This document shows, in pieces, positions 16,763 to 28,925 of a stretch of DNA of 64,000 nt. Under the pieces are notes generated by a model. The model did not search any database. It had not been told where the DNA came from and saw nothing but the letters and a program-made list of their open reading frames with translations. Numbering within the stretch: the first letter of the stretch is position 1; each line of letters begins with the position of its first letter. The position numbers and the translations under genes are program-made. This DNA comes from Agrococcus sp. Marseille-P2731 (GTDB lineage Bacteria; Actinomycetota; Actinomycetes; Actinomycetales; Microbacteriaceae). The DNA is taken from positions 186,001 to 250,000 of the forward strand of contig NZ_FPEG01000002.1 in NCBI RefSeq assembly GCF_900117395.1, given 5' to 3'.

Positions 16763-17881
16763 GTGTCGATCACTGTTCCCGCCCCCGACCCCGCGCTCGC
16801 AGTCGGCCTGGACCACCCGCTGACCGTGCTCGACCTCGACGGCACCCGGGTGCCGAACGAGCTGCTCGATGCGCACCTGACCGACATCGACGAGTCGGCC
16901 CTCACGAACCTCTACGTCGACATGGTGCGCGTGCGCCGCCTCGACACCGAGGCCTTCGCCCTCACCCGCCAGGGCCAGCTGGTCCTGTGGCCGCCGCTCC
17001 TCGGCCAGGAGGCCGCGCAGGTCGGCCCCGCCCGCGCGCTCGGCGCGCAGGACTGGGTATTCGGCTCCTACCGCGAGCACGGCTTCGCGCTGCTGCGCGG
17101 TGCCGACATGGCCGAGTTCGCCCGCATCTGGAAGGCCTACGCGCACAGCGGCTGGGATCCCCACGAGATCCGGATGGCACCCTCGCAGATCATCATCGGC
17201 GCGCAGTCGCTGCACGGCGTCGGCTACGCGATGGCCGCCAAGATGGATGGCGCCGACGAGGTCGCGCTCACCGCCTTCGGCGACGGCGCCACGAGCGAGG
17301 GCGACGTCAACGAGGCCCTCGTCTGGGCCTCGACCTTCCAGGCGCCGGTCGTCTTCCTCTGCCAGAACAACCAGTACGCGATCTCGGAGCCCGTCGCCCT
17401 GCAGTCGGGCGTGCCGCTCGCGCTTCGCCCGACCGGCTTCGGCATCCCCTCGATGCGCGTCGACGGCAACGACGTGCTCGCGATGCACGCCGCTGCACGC
17501 CTCGCCTTCGACCGCGCCCGCAGCGGCGGCGGCCCCACCTTCATCGAGGCCGTCACCTATCGTCGCGGCCCGCACACCACGACCGACGACCCGAAGCGCT
17601 ACCGCGACGAGGCCGAGGTCGAGGAGTGGATCGCGAAGGACCCGATCGACCGCGTCGAGCGGGCACTGGAGCGCATGGGCGCCAACATGGAGGCCGTGCG
17701 CGCCGAGGCGAAGATCCGCGCCGACCAGCTCGCCAAGGAGTTCCGCGCCGCCGCCGAGCACGCGGTGCCGCCGCGCGCCGAGGAGATCTTCGACAACGTC
17801 TACGCGCAGCCGTCGCAGCGCCTCGAGCGCCAGCGCCTCGAGCACCGCGCGTTCGCGAGCAGCATCGAGGGGCAGGCATGA
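16763..17881 (+). CDS. bkdA: Branched-chain 2-oxoacid dehydrogenase E1 alpha subunit
   Basis: Thiamine-diphosphate-dependent decarboxylase subunit of the branched-chain 2-oxoacid (or pyruvate-like) dehydrogenase complex. It has 372 residues. The ThDP/Mg motif is FGDGATSEGDVNEALVWAS followed by VFLCQNNQYAIS, and the phosphorylation-loop-like region YRRGPHTTTDDPKRYRD is present. Lipoamide E1 from this cluster in mycobacteria uses branched-chain substrates, and the downstream carboxylase genes favour the same here; sequence alone does not exclude pyruvate. GTG 16763 is chosen because GGAGG lies 7 bases upstream. The stop overlaps the E1beta ATG. Confidence 0.93.
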   Translation: MSITVPAPDPALAVGLDHPLTVLDLDGTRVPNELLDAHLTDIDESALTNLYVDMVRVRRLDTEAFALTRQGQLVLWPPLLGQEAAQVGPARALGAQDWVFGSYREHGFALLRGADMAEFARIWKAYAHSGWDPHEIRMAPSQIIIGAQSLHGVGYAMAAKMDGADEVALTAFGDGATSEGDVNEALVWASTFQAPVVFLCQNNQYAISEPVALQSGVPLALRPTGFGIPSMRVDGNDVLAMHAAARLAFDRARSGGGPTFIEAVTYRRGPHTTTDDPKRYRDEAEVEEWIAKDPIDRVERALERMGANMEAVRAEAKIRADQLAKEFRAAAEHAVPPRAEEIFDNVYAQPSQRLERQRLEHRAFASSIEGQA

Positions 17882-18960
17882 GCTCGACCATCACCGACCA
17901 GGCACCGCAGGGCACGACGACCGAGACGCTGACGCTCGCGAAGGCCGTCAACGGCGCCCTCGCCGACGCGCTCGAGCGCGACGACCGCGTCCTCCTCATG
18001 GGTGAGGACATCGGCAAGCTGGGCGGCGTCTTCCGCGTCACCGACGGCCTGCAGGATCGCTTCGGCCCGCAGCGCGTGATCGACGCGCCGCTCGCCGAGT
18101 CGGCCATCATCGGCACGGCGATCGGCATGAGCTATCGCGGGTTCCGCGTGGTCGCCGAGATCCAGTTCGACGGCTTCATCTACCCCGCCTTCGACCAGAT
18201 CGTCGCGCAGGTCGCCAAGCTGCGCTACCGCTCCGGTGGCCGCGTGCCGATGCCCCTGACGATCCGCGTGCCCTTCGGCGGCGCGATCGGCTCGGTCGAG
18301 CACCACTCCGAGTCGCCCGAGTCCTACTTCGCGCACACCGCCGGCCTGCGCGTCGTGACCGCGTCGACGCCGCAGGAGGCGTACTCGACGCTCAGCGCCG
18401 CGATCCAGAGCGACGACCCCGTGCTCTTCTTCGAGCCGAAGGGCAAGTACTACACGAAGGGCGAGGTCGACCGCTCGATCGTGCGCGACCTCGAGACGGC
18501 GAACATCGTGGCGAGCGGCCGCGACGTGACGATCGCCGCGTACGGCCCGACCGTCGACACGGCCCTCCGCGCGGCCATCGCCGCCGCCGACGAGGGCATC
18601 GAGATCGAGGTCATCGACCTCCGCTCGATCTCGCCGCTCGACGTCGACACGGTCGTCGAGTCGGTGCGCCGCACGGGCCGCCTGATCGTCACGCACGAGG
18701 CGCCCGCGGAGTCATCGGTCTCGAGCGAGCTCGTCGCCTCCGTCGCGGAGCGCGCGTTCCAGCACCTGGAGGCGGCGCCCGAGCGCGTCACCGGCTACGA
18801 CACCCCCTACCCGCCGTCTGCCGTCGAGCACGACTACCTGCCGAGCATCGACCGCCTGCTCGACGCGGTCGACCGCACCCTCGGGCGCCGCAACTCGCGC
18901 ACCGACCTCGACTACTCGAGCCTCGCATCCGCCACCGACGCCGTGGGAGGCGCACGATGA
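17878..18960 (+). CDS. bkdB: Branched-chain 2-oxoacid dehydrogenase E1 beta subunit
   Basis: A 360-residue transketolase-like subunit that pairs with E1alpha to form the alpha2beta2 ThDP enzyme. Visible are VLLMGEDIGKLGGVFRVTDGL, the DAPLAESAIIGTAIGMS segment with the glutamate that activates ThDP, and the C-terminal transketolase domain with VIDLRSISPLDVDTVVESV. ATG 17878 overlaps the E1alpha stop by four bases (ATGA), and its own stop overlaps the E2 ATG in the same way. The three complex genes are therefore translationally coupled in stoichiometric order. Confidence 0.95.
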   Translation: MSSTITDQAPQGTTTETLTLAKAVNGALADALERDDRVLLMGEDIGKLGGVFRVTDGLQDRFGPQRVIDAPLAESAIIGTAIGMSYRGFRVVAEIQFDGFIYPAFDQIVAQVAKLRYRSGGRVPMPLTIRVPFGGAIGSVEHHSESPESYFAHTAGLRVVTASTPQEAYSTLSAAIQSDDPVLFFEPKGKYYTKGEVDRSIVRDLETANIVASGRDVTIAAYGPTVDTALRAAIAAADEGIEIEVIDLRSISPLDVDTVVESVRRTGRLIVTHEAPAESSVSSELVASVAERAFQHLEAAPERVTGYDTPYPPSAVEHDYLPSIDRLLDAVDRTLGRRNSRTDLDYSSLASATDAVGGAR

Positions 18961-20309
18961 AGACCTTCCTGCTGCCAGACCTCGGCGAGGGCCTCGAGGA
19001 CAGCGAGATCGTCGCCTGGCGCGTCGCCGAGGGCGACGTCGTCGAGCTCAACCAGCCGCTCGCCGACATCGAGACGGCGAAGGCCGTGGTCGAGCTGCCG
19101 AGCCCCTACGAGGGCCGCATCGCCAAGCTGCACGCCGGCGAGGGCCAGACGGTCGACGTGGGCGCGCCGCTGATCGACTTCGACCTGGGCGACGGCGGTC
19201 CAGACGCGACCCCGGATGCGTCCGCACCGGCCGAGCAGGTGCCGGATGCGCCGGGCCCGGTCGGTGACGAGCCCGACGTGGTGAGCGCCCCGGCCTCCGC
19301 ACCCGCCACGAACGTCGCCGCAGCGGCTGAGGCCGCGAACGGCCAGGCGGAGGCAGCGGCCGCCGACGCCAAGCCCGAGAAGGTCTCGGTGCTCGTGGGG
19401 CACATCACCGTGCACGGCGGCAAGCCCACCCGCACGCGCCGCACGTGGGATGTCGAGCCGTTCCAGCGCGCCGAGCAGCGCGGCCCGAACCGCGCGATGC
19501 CGCCGGTGCGCAAGCTCGCGAAGGAGCGCGGCATCGACCTGCAGTCGGTGCGACCGAGCGGCGCCGGTGGCCTCGTCACGCGCGCCGACGTCGAGGCCGC
19601 TGGCACCGCATCCGCTGCCCCGGCCGCCGCGGCCGCACCCGCCTCGACGCGCGAGAAGGTGACGGGGCTGCGCAAGCACACCGCCGCGGCCATGACGCAG
19701 TCGGCGCTGACCGTGCCGCACGCGGCGACCTTCCACCAGGTCGACGTGACCGAGACGCTCGCGCTCGCCAGGAGCGGCGAGGCCTCGTTCCTCGCGCTCG
19801 CCAGCCGCGCGATCCTGCTCGCGGCGAAGCGCTGGCCCGACGTCACCTCGGCCTTCCACGCCGACACGAACGAGCTCGAGCGCTTCGCGCACGTCAACCT
19901 CGGCATCGCCGTGTCGACCGAGCGCGGCCTCGTCGTCGCCTCGGTCGATCAGGCAGAGTCGATGGATGCCTTGGAGCTCACCGCGCAGATCAAGGACCGC
20001 GCCGTGCGTGCCCGGGAGGGCAAGCTCTCGATGGCGGAGCTCACCTCGTCGAACATCACGATCTCGAACGTGGGCGTCTTCGGCGTCGACGGCGGCATCC
20101 CCATCCTGAACCCGGGGGAGTCTGCGATCATCGCGCTCGGCGCGATCAGGAAGCTGCCGTGGAACCACGGCGGCGAGATCGCCCTGCGCGACGTCTGCAC
20201 CGTGACCGTGTCGTTCGACCACCGCGTGCTCGACGGCCGGGAGGCGGCGGGCTTCCTCGCCGACATCGCCGCCGTGCTCGAGCGCCCGAGCCTCGCGCTC
20301 GCGCGCTGA
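18957..20309 (+). CDS. bkdC: Dihydrolipoamide acyltransferase (E2) of the branched-chain complex
   Basis: The core acyltransferase of the complex. The 450 residues contain one lipoyl domain (residues 1-78) with the lipoylated lysine at position 42 in ETAKAVVELPSPYEG. A long Ala/Pro linker follows, then a peripheral-subunit-binding domain with VRKLAKERGIDLQSVRPSG near residue 185, and then the catalytic domain to the end. The active-site histidine is in FDHRVLDGREAAGFLADI. It has a single lipoyl domain, as usual for branched-chain E2. No E3 lipoamide dehydrogenase gene is in the window, so E3 must be shared from elsewhere. Confidence 0.95.
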   Translation: MKTFLLPDLGEGLEDSEIVAWRVAEGDVVELNQPLADIETAKAVVELPSPYEGRIAKLHAGEGQTVDVGAPLIDFDLGDGGPDATPDASAPAEQVPDAPGPVGDEPDVVSAPASAPATNVAAAAEAANGQAEAAAADAKPEKVSVLVGHITVHGGKPTRTRRTWDVEPFQRAEQRGPNRAMPPVRKLAKERGIDLQSVRPSGAGGLVTRADVEAAGTASAAPAAAAAPASTREKVTGLRKHTAAAMTQSALTVPHAATFHQVDVTETLALARSGEASFLALASRAILLAAKRWPDVTSAFHADTNELERFAHVNLGIAVSTERGLVVASVDQAESMDALELTAQIKDRAVRAREGKLSMAELTSSNITISNVGVFGVDGGIPILNPGESAIIALGAIRKLPWNHGGEIALRDVCTVTVSFDHRVLDGREAAGFLADIAAVLERPSLALAR

Positions 20310-20344
20310 GCGCTCGACGACCATGAACGTGGCACGGTAGGGGC

Positions 20345-22053
20345 ATGCAGCAGCTGACGACCAGCGTCGATCCGTCCTCCGAGGCGGCACGGGGCAACCG
20401 CGCCGCGATGGAGGCGCTCGTGGGCGAGCTGCGGGAGCGGCTCGGCGTCGTGGCGCTCGGCGGCCCCCGGCAGAGCCGCGAGCGGCACGTCGCGCGCGGC
20501 AAGCTGCTCGCGCGCGACCGCATCGACGCGCTGCTCGATGCGGGCAGCCCGTTCCTCGAGGTGGCGCCGCTCGCGGCGTGGGGCGTCTATGGCGCACCGG
20601 CCGAGGGTGAGGCGGGCGACGCGCCCTCCGCCGGCGTCGTCGCGGGCATCGGCCTCGTGCACGGCAAGCTCGTGATGGTGATCGCGAACGACGCGACCGT
20701 CAAGGGCGGCACCTACTTCCCGCTGACGGTGAAGAAGCACCTGCGGGCGCAGCAGATCGCGCGCGAGAACCGGCTGCCCTGCATCGCGCTGGTCGACTCG
20801 GGCGGCGCCTTCCTGCCGATGCAGGACGAGGTCTTCCCCGACCGCGAGCACTTCGGCCGCATCTTCTACAACCAGGCGCAGCTCTCGGCGCTCGGCATCC
20901 CGCAGCTCGCGGCCGTGATGGGCTCGTCGACCGCCGGCGGCGCCTACGTGCCGGCGATGAGCGACGAGACGGTCATCGTGCGCGACCAGGGCACGATCTT
21001 CCTCGGGGGCCCGCCGCTCGTGAAGGCCGCGACCGGCGAGGTCATCGACGCCGAGTCGCTCGGCGGCGGCGTGCTGCACGCCGAGGTCTCCGGGGTCGTC
21101 GACCACCTCGCCGACGACGACGCGCACGCGCTCGAGATCGTGCGCGACATGGTGGCATCGCTGCCGCACGAGGATCGCGCGCTGCCGGGAGCGCGCCCGG
21201 GAGGCGCGCGCTCGACAGGCTGGGCTGACCAAGCGCGCAGCTTCGGCTGGACCGCTTACGTTCCGCTGCCGCAGGACGACCAGCGTGCGCCCGCGGTCGA
21301 CCCCTCGACCCTCTACGACGCCATCCCGCCCGACCTGCAGACGCCCTACGACGCGCACGAGATCATCGCCCGCATCGTCGACCGCAGCGAGTTCCACGAG
21401 TTCAAGGCCGGCTACGGCGACACGCTCGTGACGGGCTTCGCCGAGCTGCACGGCCACACCGTCGGCATCATCGCCAACAACGGCGTGCTGTTCTCCGAGT
21501 CGGCCATGAAGGGCGCGCACTTCATCGAGCTGTGCGACCAGCGCGGCGTGCCGCTCGTCTTCCTCCAGAACATCACCGGCTTCATGGTGGGCTCGGAGGC
21601 CGAGCACGGCGGCATCGCCAAGCACGGCGCGAAGATGGTCACCGCCGTCGCCACGACGCGCGTGCCGAAGCTCACGGTGGTCGTCGGCGGCTCGTTCGGC
21701 GCCGGCACCTACTCGATGTGCGGCCGCGCCTACGACCCCCGGTTCCTGTGGCTCTGGCCCAACGCACGCGTCTCCGTCATGGGCGGGCCCCAGGCCGCAT
21801 CCGTGCTCTCGACCGTGAAGCGCGAGCAGATCGAGGGCGCCGGCGGCGAGTGGTCGGCGGATGCGCAGGACGAGTTCGAGCGCCCGGTGCGCGAGCAGTA
21901 CGAGCGCCAGGGCAACCCCTACTACGCCTCAGCCAGGCTGTGGGACGACGGCGTCATCGACCCCGCCGACACCCGCCGCGTGCTCGGCATGGCGCTCGAC
22001 GTCGTGACCGCCGTGCCGCTGCCAGAGCCGCGCTTCGGCGTCTTCAGGATGTG

Positions 22054-22054
<1 letters not shown>
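20345..22054 (+). CDS. accD1: Acyl-CoA carboxylase beta (carboxyltransferase) subunit, methylcrotonyl-CoA carboxylase-like
   Basis: The carboxyltransferase half of a biotin-dependent acyl-CoA carboxylase. Its 569 residues span both crotonase-fold halves, with [18 protein letters not shown] in the first and the oxyanion-forming [20 protein letters not shown] in the second. FFTSG-type propionyl-CoA features are not obvious. The order after bkd and before the biotin carboxylase matches mycobacterial accD1-accA1, which carboxylate 3-methylcrotonyl-CoA in leucine breakdown. Substrate is therefore inferred from context. The ATG at 20345 is about 35 bases after the E2 stop, and the stop shares one base with the next ATG. 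Confidence 0.92.
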
Positions 22055-24002
<1,948 letters not shown>

Positions 24003-24006
<4 letters not shown>

Positions 24007-24536
24007 GCGACAGCACCACCGACCGCACGTCAGCGTCGGGCGCCACCGAGCGCCGCATCACGCAGCGCGGCCGCTACTTCGACGAGCTCGAGGAGGGCGT
24101 GGTCTACGAGCACCGCCCAGGCCGCACCATGACCGAGACCGACAACGTGCTGTTCACGACGCTGACGATGAACCCGCAGCCGCTGCACCTCGACCGGGCC
24201 TACGCCGAGTCGACCGAGTTCGGCGAGCCGCTCATGAACTCGATGCACACGCTCGCGACCATGGTCGGGCTGTCGGTCGGGCAGCTGACGCTGAACACGA
24301 TCGTCGCGAACCTCGGCTTCAGCGAGGTGAGCTTCCCCGCTCCGGTGCGGCACGGCGACACGATCTACTGCGAGACGCGCGTGACCGGCAAGCGCGCCTC
24401 GAGGTCGCGCCCCGGGCAGGGCATCGCGACCTTCGAGCACCTGGCGCGCAACCAGCACGGCGAGGTCGTCGCGAAGGCGGTGCGCTCGGTGCTCATGCAG
24501 GTCTCGCCCGAGGCCGGCGGCGAGGCGAGCGCATGA
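24003..24536 (+). CDS. MaoC-family acyl-CoA hydratase
   Basis: A 177-residue single hot-dog-fold (R)-hydratase/dehydratase. The hydratase motif is seen in [20 protein letters not shown], with the Asp-His style dyad of MaoC/PhaJ proteins. A second conserved strand is [20 protein letters not shown]. It overlaps accA1 and the CitE-like gene by four bases each (ATGA), so it is firmly part of the operon. The mycobacterial counterpart (Rv2499c-like) sits in the same place. It probably hydrates an unsaturated CoA ester such as a mesaconyl- or methylglutaconyl-type intermediate, but the substrate is inferred. Confidence 0.9.
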
Positions 24537-25390
24537 GCGCCGGCATGGAGGCCCTCGGCATGGGCCCCGCACTGCTGTTCTGCCCGGGAGACAGGCCTGA
24601 CCGGTTCCAGAAGGCGGCAGAGCGGGCGGATGCGGTGATCCTCGACCTCGAGGACGCCGTCGGTGAGAGCACCAAGGGCGCCGCCCGCGTGGCGGTGCGC
24701 ACCGCCGACCTCGACCCGGAGCGCACGATCGTGCGCGTGCAGGACGCATCCGCTGCCGGCTTCGAGGACGACCTGGCGGCCGTCGCCGAGTCGCCGTTCC
24801 GCACCGTGATGCTCGCGAAGGCCGAGTCGACCGAGCAGATCGACCGCGTCGTCGCGGGCGTGCCCGGCGCGCGAGTCGTCGCGCTCGTCGAGACGGCGCG
24901 TGGCGTGCTCGCCGTCGAGTCGCTCGTGGCGCACGAGGCGGTCGTGGGCGTCATGTGGGGCGCGGAGGATCTCGTCGCCTCGCTCGGCGGCACCTCGAGC
25001 CGCGACGACGCAGGCGCCTACCGCGATGTCGCCGTGCACGCGCGCAGCCGCGTGCTGCTCGCAGCCGGTGCGCACGGCGTGACGGCGATCGACGCGATCC
25101 GCACCGACATCGCCGACCTCGACGGCGCCCACGCCGAGGCGCTCGACGCCGCCGCGAGCGGCTTCGGCGCCAAGGCCGCGATCCACCCGAGCCACGTCGA
25201 GCCCTACCGCCGCGCCTTCGCGCCGACGGCCGCGCAGCTCGACGAGGCGCAGCGCATCCTCGCCGCCGCGGCTGCGACGCCGGGCGTCTTCTCGTTCGAG
25301 GGGCGGATGGTCGACGAGCCGATCCTGCGGCACGCGCGCAGCGTCGTGGCGCGGGCCGGCGGCGTCGGCGGCGGCGCGACCGACCGCTGA
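24533..25390 (+). CDS. citE: CitE-like acyl-CoA lyase (HpcH/HpaI aldolase family)
   Basis: A 285-residue TIM-barrel lyase of the stand-alone CitE/CLYBL type. Motifs are [33 protein letters not shown] (Mg-binding Asp and Glu), [16 protein letters not shown] and [14 protein letters not shown], with [16 protein letters not shown] near the end. Without citrate-lyase partners it is not citrate lyase. Mycobacterial Rv2498c in the same gene order is described as a beta-methylmalyl-CoA-type lyase linked to leucine breakdown, and that role is inferred here. It is the last gene of the operon, translationally coupled to the MaoC gene. Confidence 0.9.
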   Translation: MSAGMEALGMGPALLFCPGDRPDRFQKAAERADAVILDLEDAVGESTKGAARVAVRTADLDPERTIVRVQDASAAGFEDDLAAVAESPFRTVMLAKAESTEQIDRVVAGVPGARVVALVETARGVLAVESLVAHEAVVGVMWGAEDLVASLGGTSSRDDAGAYRDVAVHARSRVLLAAGAHGVTAIDAIRTDIADLDGAHAEALDAAASGFGAKAAIHPSHVEPYRRAFAPTAAQLDEAQRILAAAAATPGVFSFEGRMVDEPILRHARSVVARAGGVGGGATDR

Positions 25391-25452
25391 GCCTGCCCAG
25401 CGCGCCTTCGCCCGGTTGATAGCCTGGCGCTGACGAGCCTGGGAGAGGTGCA

Positions 25453-26793
25453 GTGGGACGACACCGGTCTGGCCCTGATCCGGCGCAGCACCTCCGGCGA
25501 GCCAGCGGCGGTGCGTCGCGCTGGTCGCCGAACGCGGACGACGAGCTCGGCTCGGGAGTGATCGCGCGGCCCGCGGTGCGCGAGCGCCAGGAGTCGCGCC
25601 GCCTCGGCGGTGGCGGTGGGCATGCGCACGCGCACGGCGGCTCGCACGGGGGCGACTCGCTCGTGCTCGGCGTGCGCCCGCGCCTCATGCTGTGGCTCGC
25701 GCTCGTGCCGCTGCTGCTCACCACGCTCGTCGGCCTCTTCATGCTCTGGCCGAGCGCCGATGCGCTGCCCGACCGCGTGCCCTACTTCGGTGAGGGCGTC
25801 AGCTCGACGCACGCCACGGCATCCGCCGTGCCCGACCCCGAGACCTCGCTCGTGGAGGCCCGGCTCGACGACGGCACGGCGATCCAGGTCGTGGTGCCGC
25901 CGGAGGCGCTGGCCGAGGTGGGGGAGGGCGACCGGCTGCGCGTCTTCGACGTGCCGGAGGCCGCGGGCTACGGCAGCAGCTTCATCTTCATCGACTTCGC
26001 GCGCGAGATCCCGCTGGCGCTGCTGGCGCTCGTCTTCGTCGCGGTCGTCGTGCTCGTGGCGCGCTGGCGGGGCCTCGCCGCGATCGCCGGGCTCGCGGGC
26101 GCCTTCGTCGCGATCGTCGGCTTCACGCTGCCCGCGCTGCTCGCGGGGCAGCCGGCCCTGCCGGTCGCGCTCGTGACCGCATCCGTCGTGATGTGCATCG
26201 TGCTCTACGTCGCGCACGGCTTCAGCACCCGCACCACGACCGCGCTGCTCGGCACGCTCATCGGGCTGCTGCTCACCGGGGCGATCGCCTGGGCGGCGAC
26301 CGCGAGCACGCGCATCCTCGGCACGAGCTCCGAGGAGTCGATGGTCCTCTTCCAGCAGGTGGGGCTCGACCTGTCGGATGTCTTCATCTGCGGGCTCGTG
26401 CTGGCCGGCATGGGCGTGCTCAACGACGTCACGATCACGCAGGCCTCTGCGGTGTGGGAGCTGCGCGCCGCAGCGCCGGGCGCCAGCCGCCGCGACCTCT
26501 TCGGCCGGGCCATGCGCATCGGCCGCGACCACATCGCCTCCACGGTCTACACGATCGCCTTCGCCTACGTCGGCGCCGCCCTGCCCATGCTGCTGGTGCT
26601 GACGATGATGGAGGCGCCCTTCGACGTGCTGGCGACGACGGGCGAGGTCGTGGAGGAGATCGTGCGCACGCTGGTCGGCTCGATCGGCCTCGTGCTCGCG
26701 ATCCCGGTGACGACCGCGATCGCCGCGCTCATCGTGCCGGGGCCGAGCGACGAGCGGGTCGCAGCCACCGAGACGGCGGCTGCGACCGCCTGA
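25453..26793 (+). CDS. YibE/F family membrane protein
   Basis: A 446-residue multi-spanning membrane protein. The N-terminus is cytoplasmic and basic, with a His/Gly cluster (GHAHAHGGSHGG). A first membrane helix at about residues 76-98 is followed by an extracytoplasmic domain (about 100-185), which contains a short OB-like stretch, GDRLRVFDVPEAAGYG. Seven or so helices then run to the end, with the family signature LGTLIGLLLTGAIAW and VFICGLVLAGMGVLNDVTITQASAVWEL. YibE/F proteins are uncharacterised permease-like proteins. GTG 25453 follows GGGAGAGG. Confidence 0.88.
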   Translation: MGRHRSGPDPAQHLRRASGGASRWSPNADDELGSGVIARPAVRERQESRRLGGGGGHAHAHGGSHGGDSLVLGVRPRLMLWLALVPLLLTTLVGLFMLWPSADALPDRVPYFGEGVSSTHATASAVPDPETSLVEARLDDGTAIQVVVPPEALAEVGEGDRLRVFDVPEAAGYGSSFIFIDFAREIPLALLALVFVAVVVLVARWRGLAAIAGLAGAFVAIVGFTLPALLAGQPALPVALVTASVVMCIVLYVAHGFSTRTTTALLGTLIGLLLTGAIAWAATASTRILGTSSEESMVLFQQVGLDLSDVFICGLVLAGMGVLNDVTITQASAVWELRAAAPGASRRDLFGRAMRIGRDHIASTVYTIAFAYVGAALPMLLVLTMMEAPFDVLATTGEVVEEIVRTLVGSIGLVLAIPVTTAIAALIVPGPSDERVAATETAAATA

Positions 26794-26809
26794 GCGCGCC
26801 GCCGCGTGC

Positions 26810-27520
26810 TCAGCGCGCCGCGCGCTGCTTCGCCATCGCAGCCGCGAAGGCCTCGACCTTGCCGGTCGGGCCGTGCACGAGCACGGTGTCGCCCGGCTCG
26901 AAGCGCGTCTCGGGGTTCGCGAGCACCCAGGTGCCGTCTCGCTTGACGGCGCCGATGCCGACGCCATGCTGCAGCTGCAGCCGCAGCTCGCGCAGCGGCA
27001 CCGCCTCGAGGCTCGCTGGCATCTGCAGGCGCGCGGTGACGTAGCCCGGTTCGATCTCGGTGAAGTCCTCGAGCGCGCCCCGCACCATGTGGGCGACGCG
27101 GCGGCCCATGTCGGCTTCCGGCCGCACCACGTGCGTCACGCCCAGCTGCTCGAGGATCAGCGCGTGCCGCTCGTCGCCCGCCTTCGCCCACACCTGCGCG
27201 ACGCCCACGCGCAGCAGCTGGCTCGTGACCAGGATGCTCGCGGTCACGTCGCTCGAGATCGCGACGACGACGCGATCGAAGTCGGCGAGCCCCAGCTGCC
27301 CGATGAGCTCTGGCCGCGTCGCGTCGCCCGCCACGACGGCCGTGAGCCGCCCGTTCAGGTCGTGCACGACATCCGCGTCGCTGTCGATGCCGAGCACCTC
27401 GGTGCCGTGCTCGGCGAGCTCGAGCGCGAGCGCGGTGCCGAAGCGACCGAGGCCGATCACGGCGATGGATGCGGGCGAGCCGACCGCGGTCGGATCGAAG
27501 AGCGAGCGGAGCCTAGCCAA
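26810..27520 (-). CDS. TrkA/KtrA-type potassium channel regulatory subunit
   Basis: A 236-residue cytoplasmic gating subunit. The N-terminal RCK/Rossmann domain has AVIGLGRFGTALALELAEHGTEVLGIDSD (GxGxxG with a terminal Asp for NAD(H)/ATP). The C-terminal RCK_C domain (about 150-225) ends in RFEPGDTVLVHGPTGKVEAF. One N domain is present, as in KtrA, not the duplicated TrkA of enterobacteria. Translation starts at TTG 27520, which overlaps the end of the channel gene by eight bases, so it is coupled to it. Confidence 0.93.
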   Translation of the reverse strand: MARLRSLFDPTAVGSPASIAVIGLGRFGTALALELAEHGTEVLGIDSDADVVHDLNGRLTAVVAGDATRPELIGQLGLADFDRVVVAISSDVTASILVTSQLLRVGVAQVWAKAGDERHALILEQLGVTHVVRPEADMGRRVAHMVRGALEDFTEIEPGYVTARLQMPASLEAVPLRELRLQLQHGVGIGAVKRDGTWVLANPETRFEPGDTVLVHGPTGKVEAFAAAMAKQRAAR

Positions 27521-28877
27521 TGACGGGCCTTTCCTTGGGCAGCTCGTACGCGAGCCTGCGGGGACGGAGGGCGAGGGCGGTGGCCACCGTGATGGGGCCG
27601 ACCCTGCCGAGGAACATGAGGAGCACGAGGATCAGCTGGCTCGGGGTGCCGACGGATGCGGTGATGCCGGTCGAGAGGCCGACGGTGGCGAACGCCGACA
27701 CGGATTCGAACAGCACGCGGTCGAGGTCGAGGCCGCTGAGCGCTGTGATCGCGATCGTCGCGAGGAAGACGAGGCCGACGGAGAGCAGCACGACGGTGAT
27801 CGCCTCGCGGTGCACGGCTCGCGAGAGTCGCTTGCCGAAGAGCGTGACGGCCTGGTCGCCGCGCACCTCCGCGATCACGATGGCCGCGAGCACGCCGAAG
27901 GTCGTGATCTTGATGCCGCCCGCCGTGCCTGCCGGGCCTCCGCCGATCAGCATCAGCACATCCATCACCAGCAGCGTCTCGGGCTGGAACTGCCCGATGT
28001 CGAGCGCGTTGAAGCCGGCGGTGCGGGTCTGGACGGAGTGGAAGAAGGCCTCGAGGATGCGCGTGCCGGGGGAGAGGGGGCCGAGGGTGCCGGGCTCCTC
28101 CCACTCGAACAGCGCGATGGCGAGCGTGCCGACGAGCAGCAGGGTCGCCGTGCCGGTGAGCACGATCCAGGTGTGCATCGAGAAGCGGCGGGGCGTGCGC
28201 CCGTGCCGCAGGATCTGGATGATGACGGGGAAGCCGAGCCCGCCGACGATCGTCGCGGCCGCGAGCGGCAGCAGGATGAGCGGGTCGTCGACGAAGCCCA
28301 TGAGGTTGTCGCTGAAGAGCGCGAAGCCGGCGTTGTTGTAGCTGGAGACGGCGTGGAAGACGCCGAGCCACAGCGCGTGCAGGGGATCCTCGCCGCGGCC
28401 GAGCCAGAAGCGCAGCCAGAGCACGAGCGCCACGGTGCCCTCGACGACGAGCGCGATGGTGAGGATGCTGACCACGACGCGGCGCACGCTGCCGGGCCCG
28501 TCCGTGTGGGCCTCCTGCGCGGCCGCAATGCGGGAGCCGAGCGAGAGGCGTCGCACGACGAAGATGCCGACGAGGCTCGCGAACACCATGACGCCGAGCC
28601 CGCCGAGCTGGATGAGCAGCAGGATGACAACCTGGCCGAAGGGCGTCCAGTAGAGCGCGGTGTCGACCACGGTGAGGCCTGTCACGCACGCGGCGGAGAC
28701 GGCGGTGAACAGCGCCTCGATCCAGGTCGCCGCGCCGTCGCCGGTGCGCGAGATCGGCAGCATCAGCAGGCCCCAGCCGATGAGGTTCAGCGCGACGAAC
28801 CCGGCGAAGATGCGCCGAGCGGGATGCTGTCGTTGCCAGAGATGGATGAGCCCCCGAGGGGAGCGGCGCGTGTGCAC
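27513..28877 (-). CDS. TrkH/KtrB-type potassium transporter membrane subunit
   Basis: A potassium-translocating membrane subunit of about 454 residues with four M1-P-M2 repeats. Selectivity-filter-like segments are seen as TAVSAACVTGLTVVDT, HAVSSYNNAGFAL, HSVQTRTAGFNALD and ESVSAFATVGLSTGI, each with the conserved glycine after the pore helix. GTG 28877 (VHTRRSPRG) is chosen as start. The open frame continues into the divergent tRNA gene, which cannot be coding. It forms an operon with the TrkA-type gene. Confidence 0.93.
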   Translation of the reverse strand: MHTRRSPRGLIHLWQRQHPARRIFAGFVALNLIGWGLLMLPISRTGDGAATWIEALFTAVSAACVTGLTVVDTALYWTPFGQVVILLLIQLGGLGVMVFASLVGIFVVRRLSLGSRIAAAQEAHTDGPGSVRRVVVSILTIALVVEGTVALVLWLRFWLGRGEDPLHALWLGVFHAVSSYNNAGFALFSDNLMGFVDDPLILLPLAAATIVGGLGFPVIIQILRHGRTPRRFSMHTWIVLTGTATLLLVGTLAIALFEWEEPGTLGPLSPGTRILEAFFHSVQTRTAGFNALDIGQFQPETLLVMDVLMLIGGGPAGTAGGIKITTFGVLAAIVIAEVRGDQAVTLFGKRLSRAVHREAITVVLLSVGLVFLATIAITALSGLDLDRVLFESVSAFATVGLSTGITASVGTPSQLILVLLMFLGRVGPITVATALALRPRRLAYELPKERPVIG

Positions 28878-28925
28878 GAGCGCTGAGCATACGCCTGTCG
28901 AGAGCGGGTGGTGCACAGCCTCGAT

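Noticed and set aside
16589-17845. N-terminal extension of the Lrp/AsnC frame across the E1alpha gene
   Set aside because: The regulator is complete from ATG 16588 with a -10 box just upstream; the extension is antisense to a strongly supported gene.
27060-28886. 608-codon + strand frame opposite the Trk genes
   Set aside because: Asp/Glu/His-rich shadow frame; the minus strand encodes a clear TrkH/TrkA pair.
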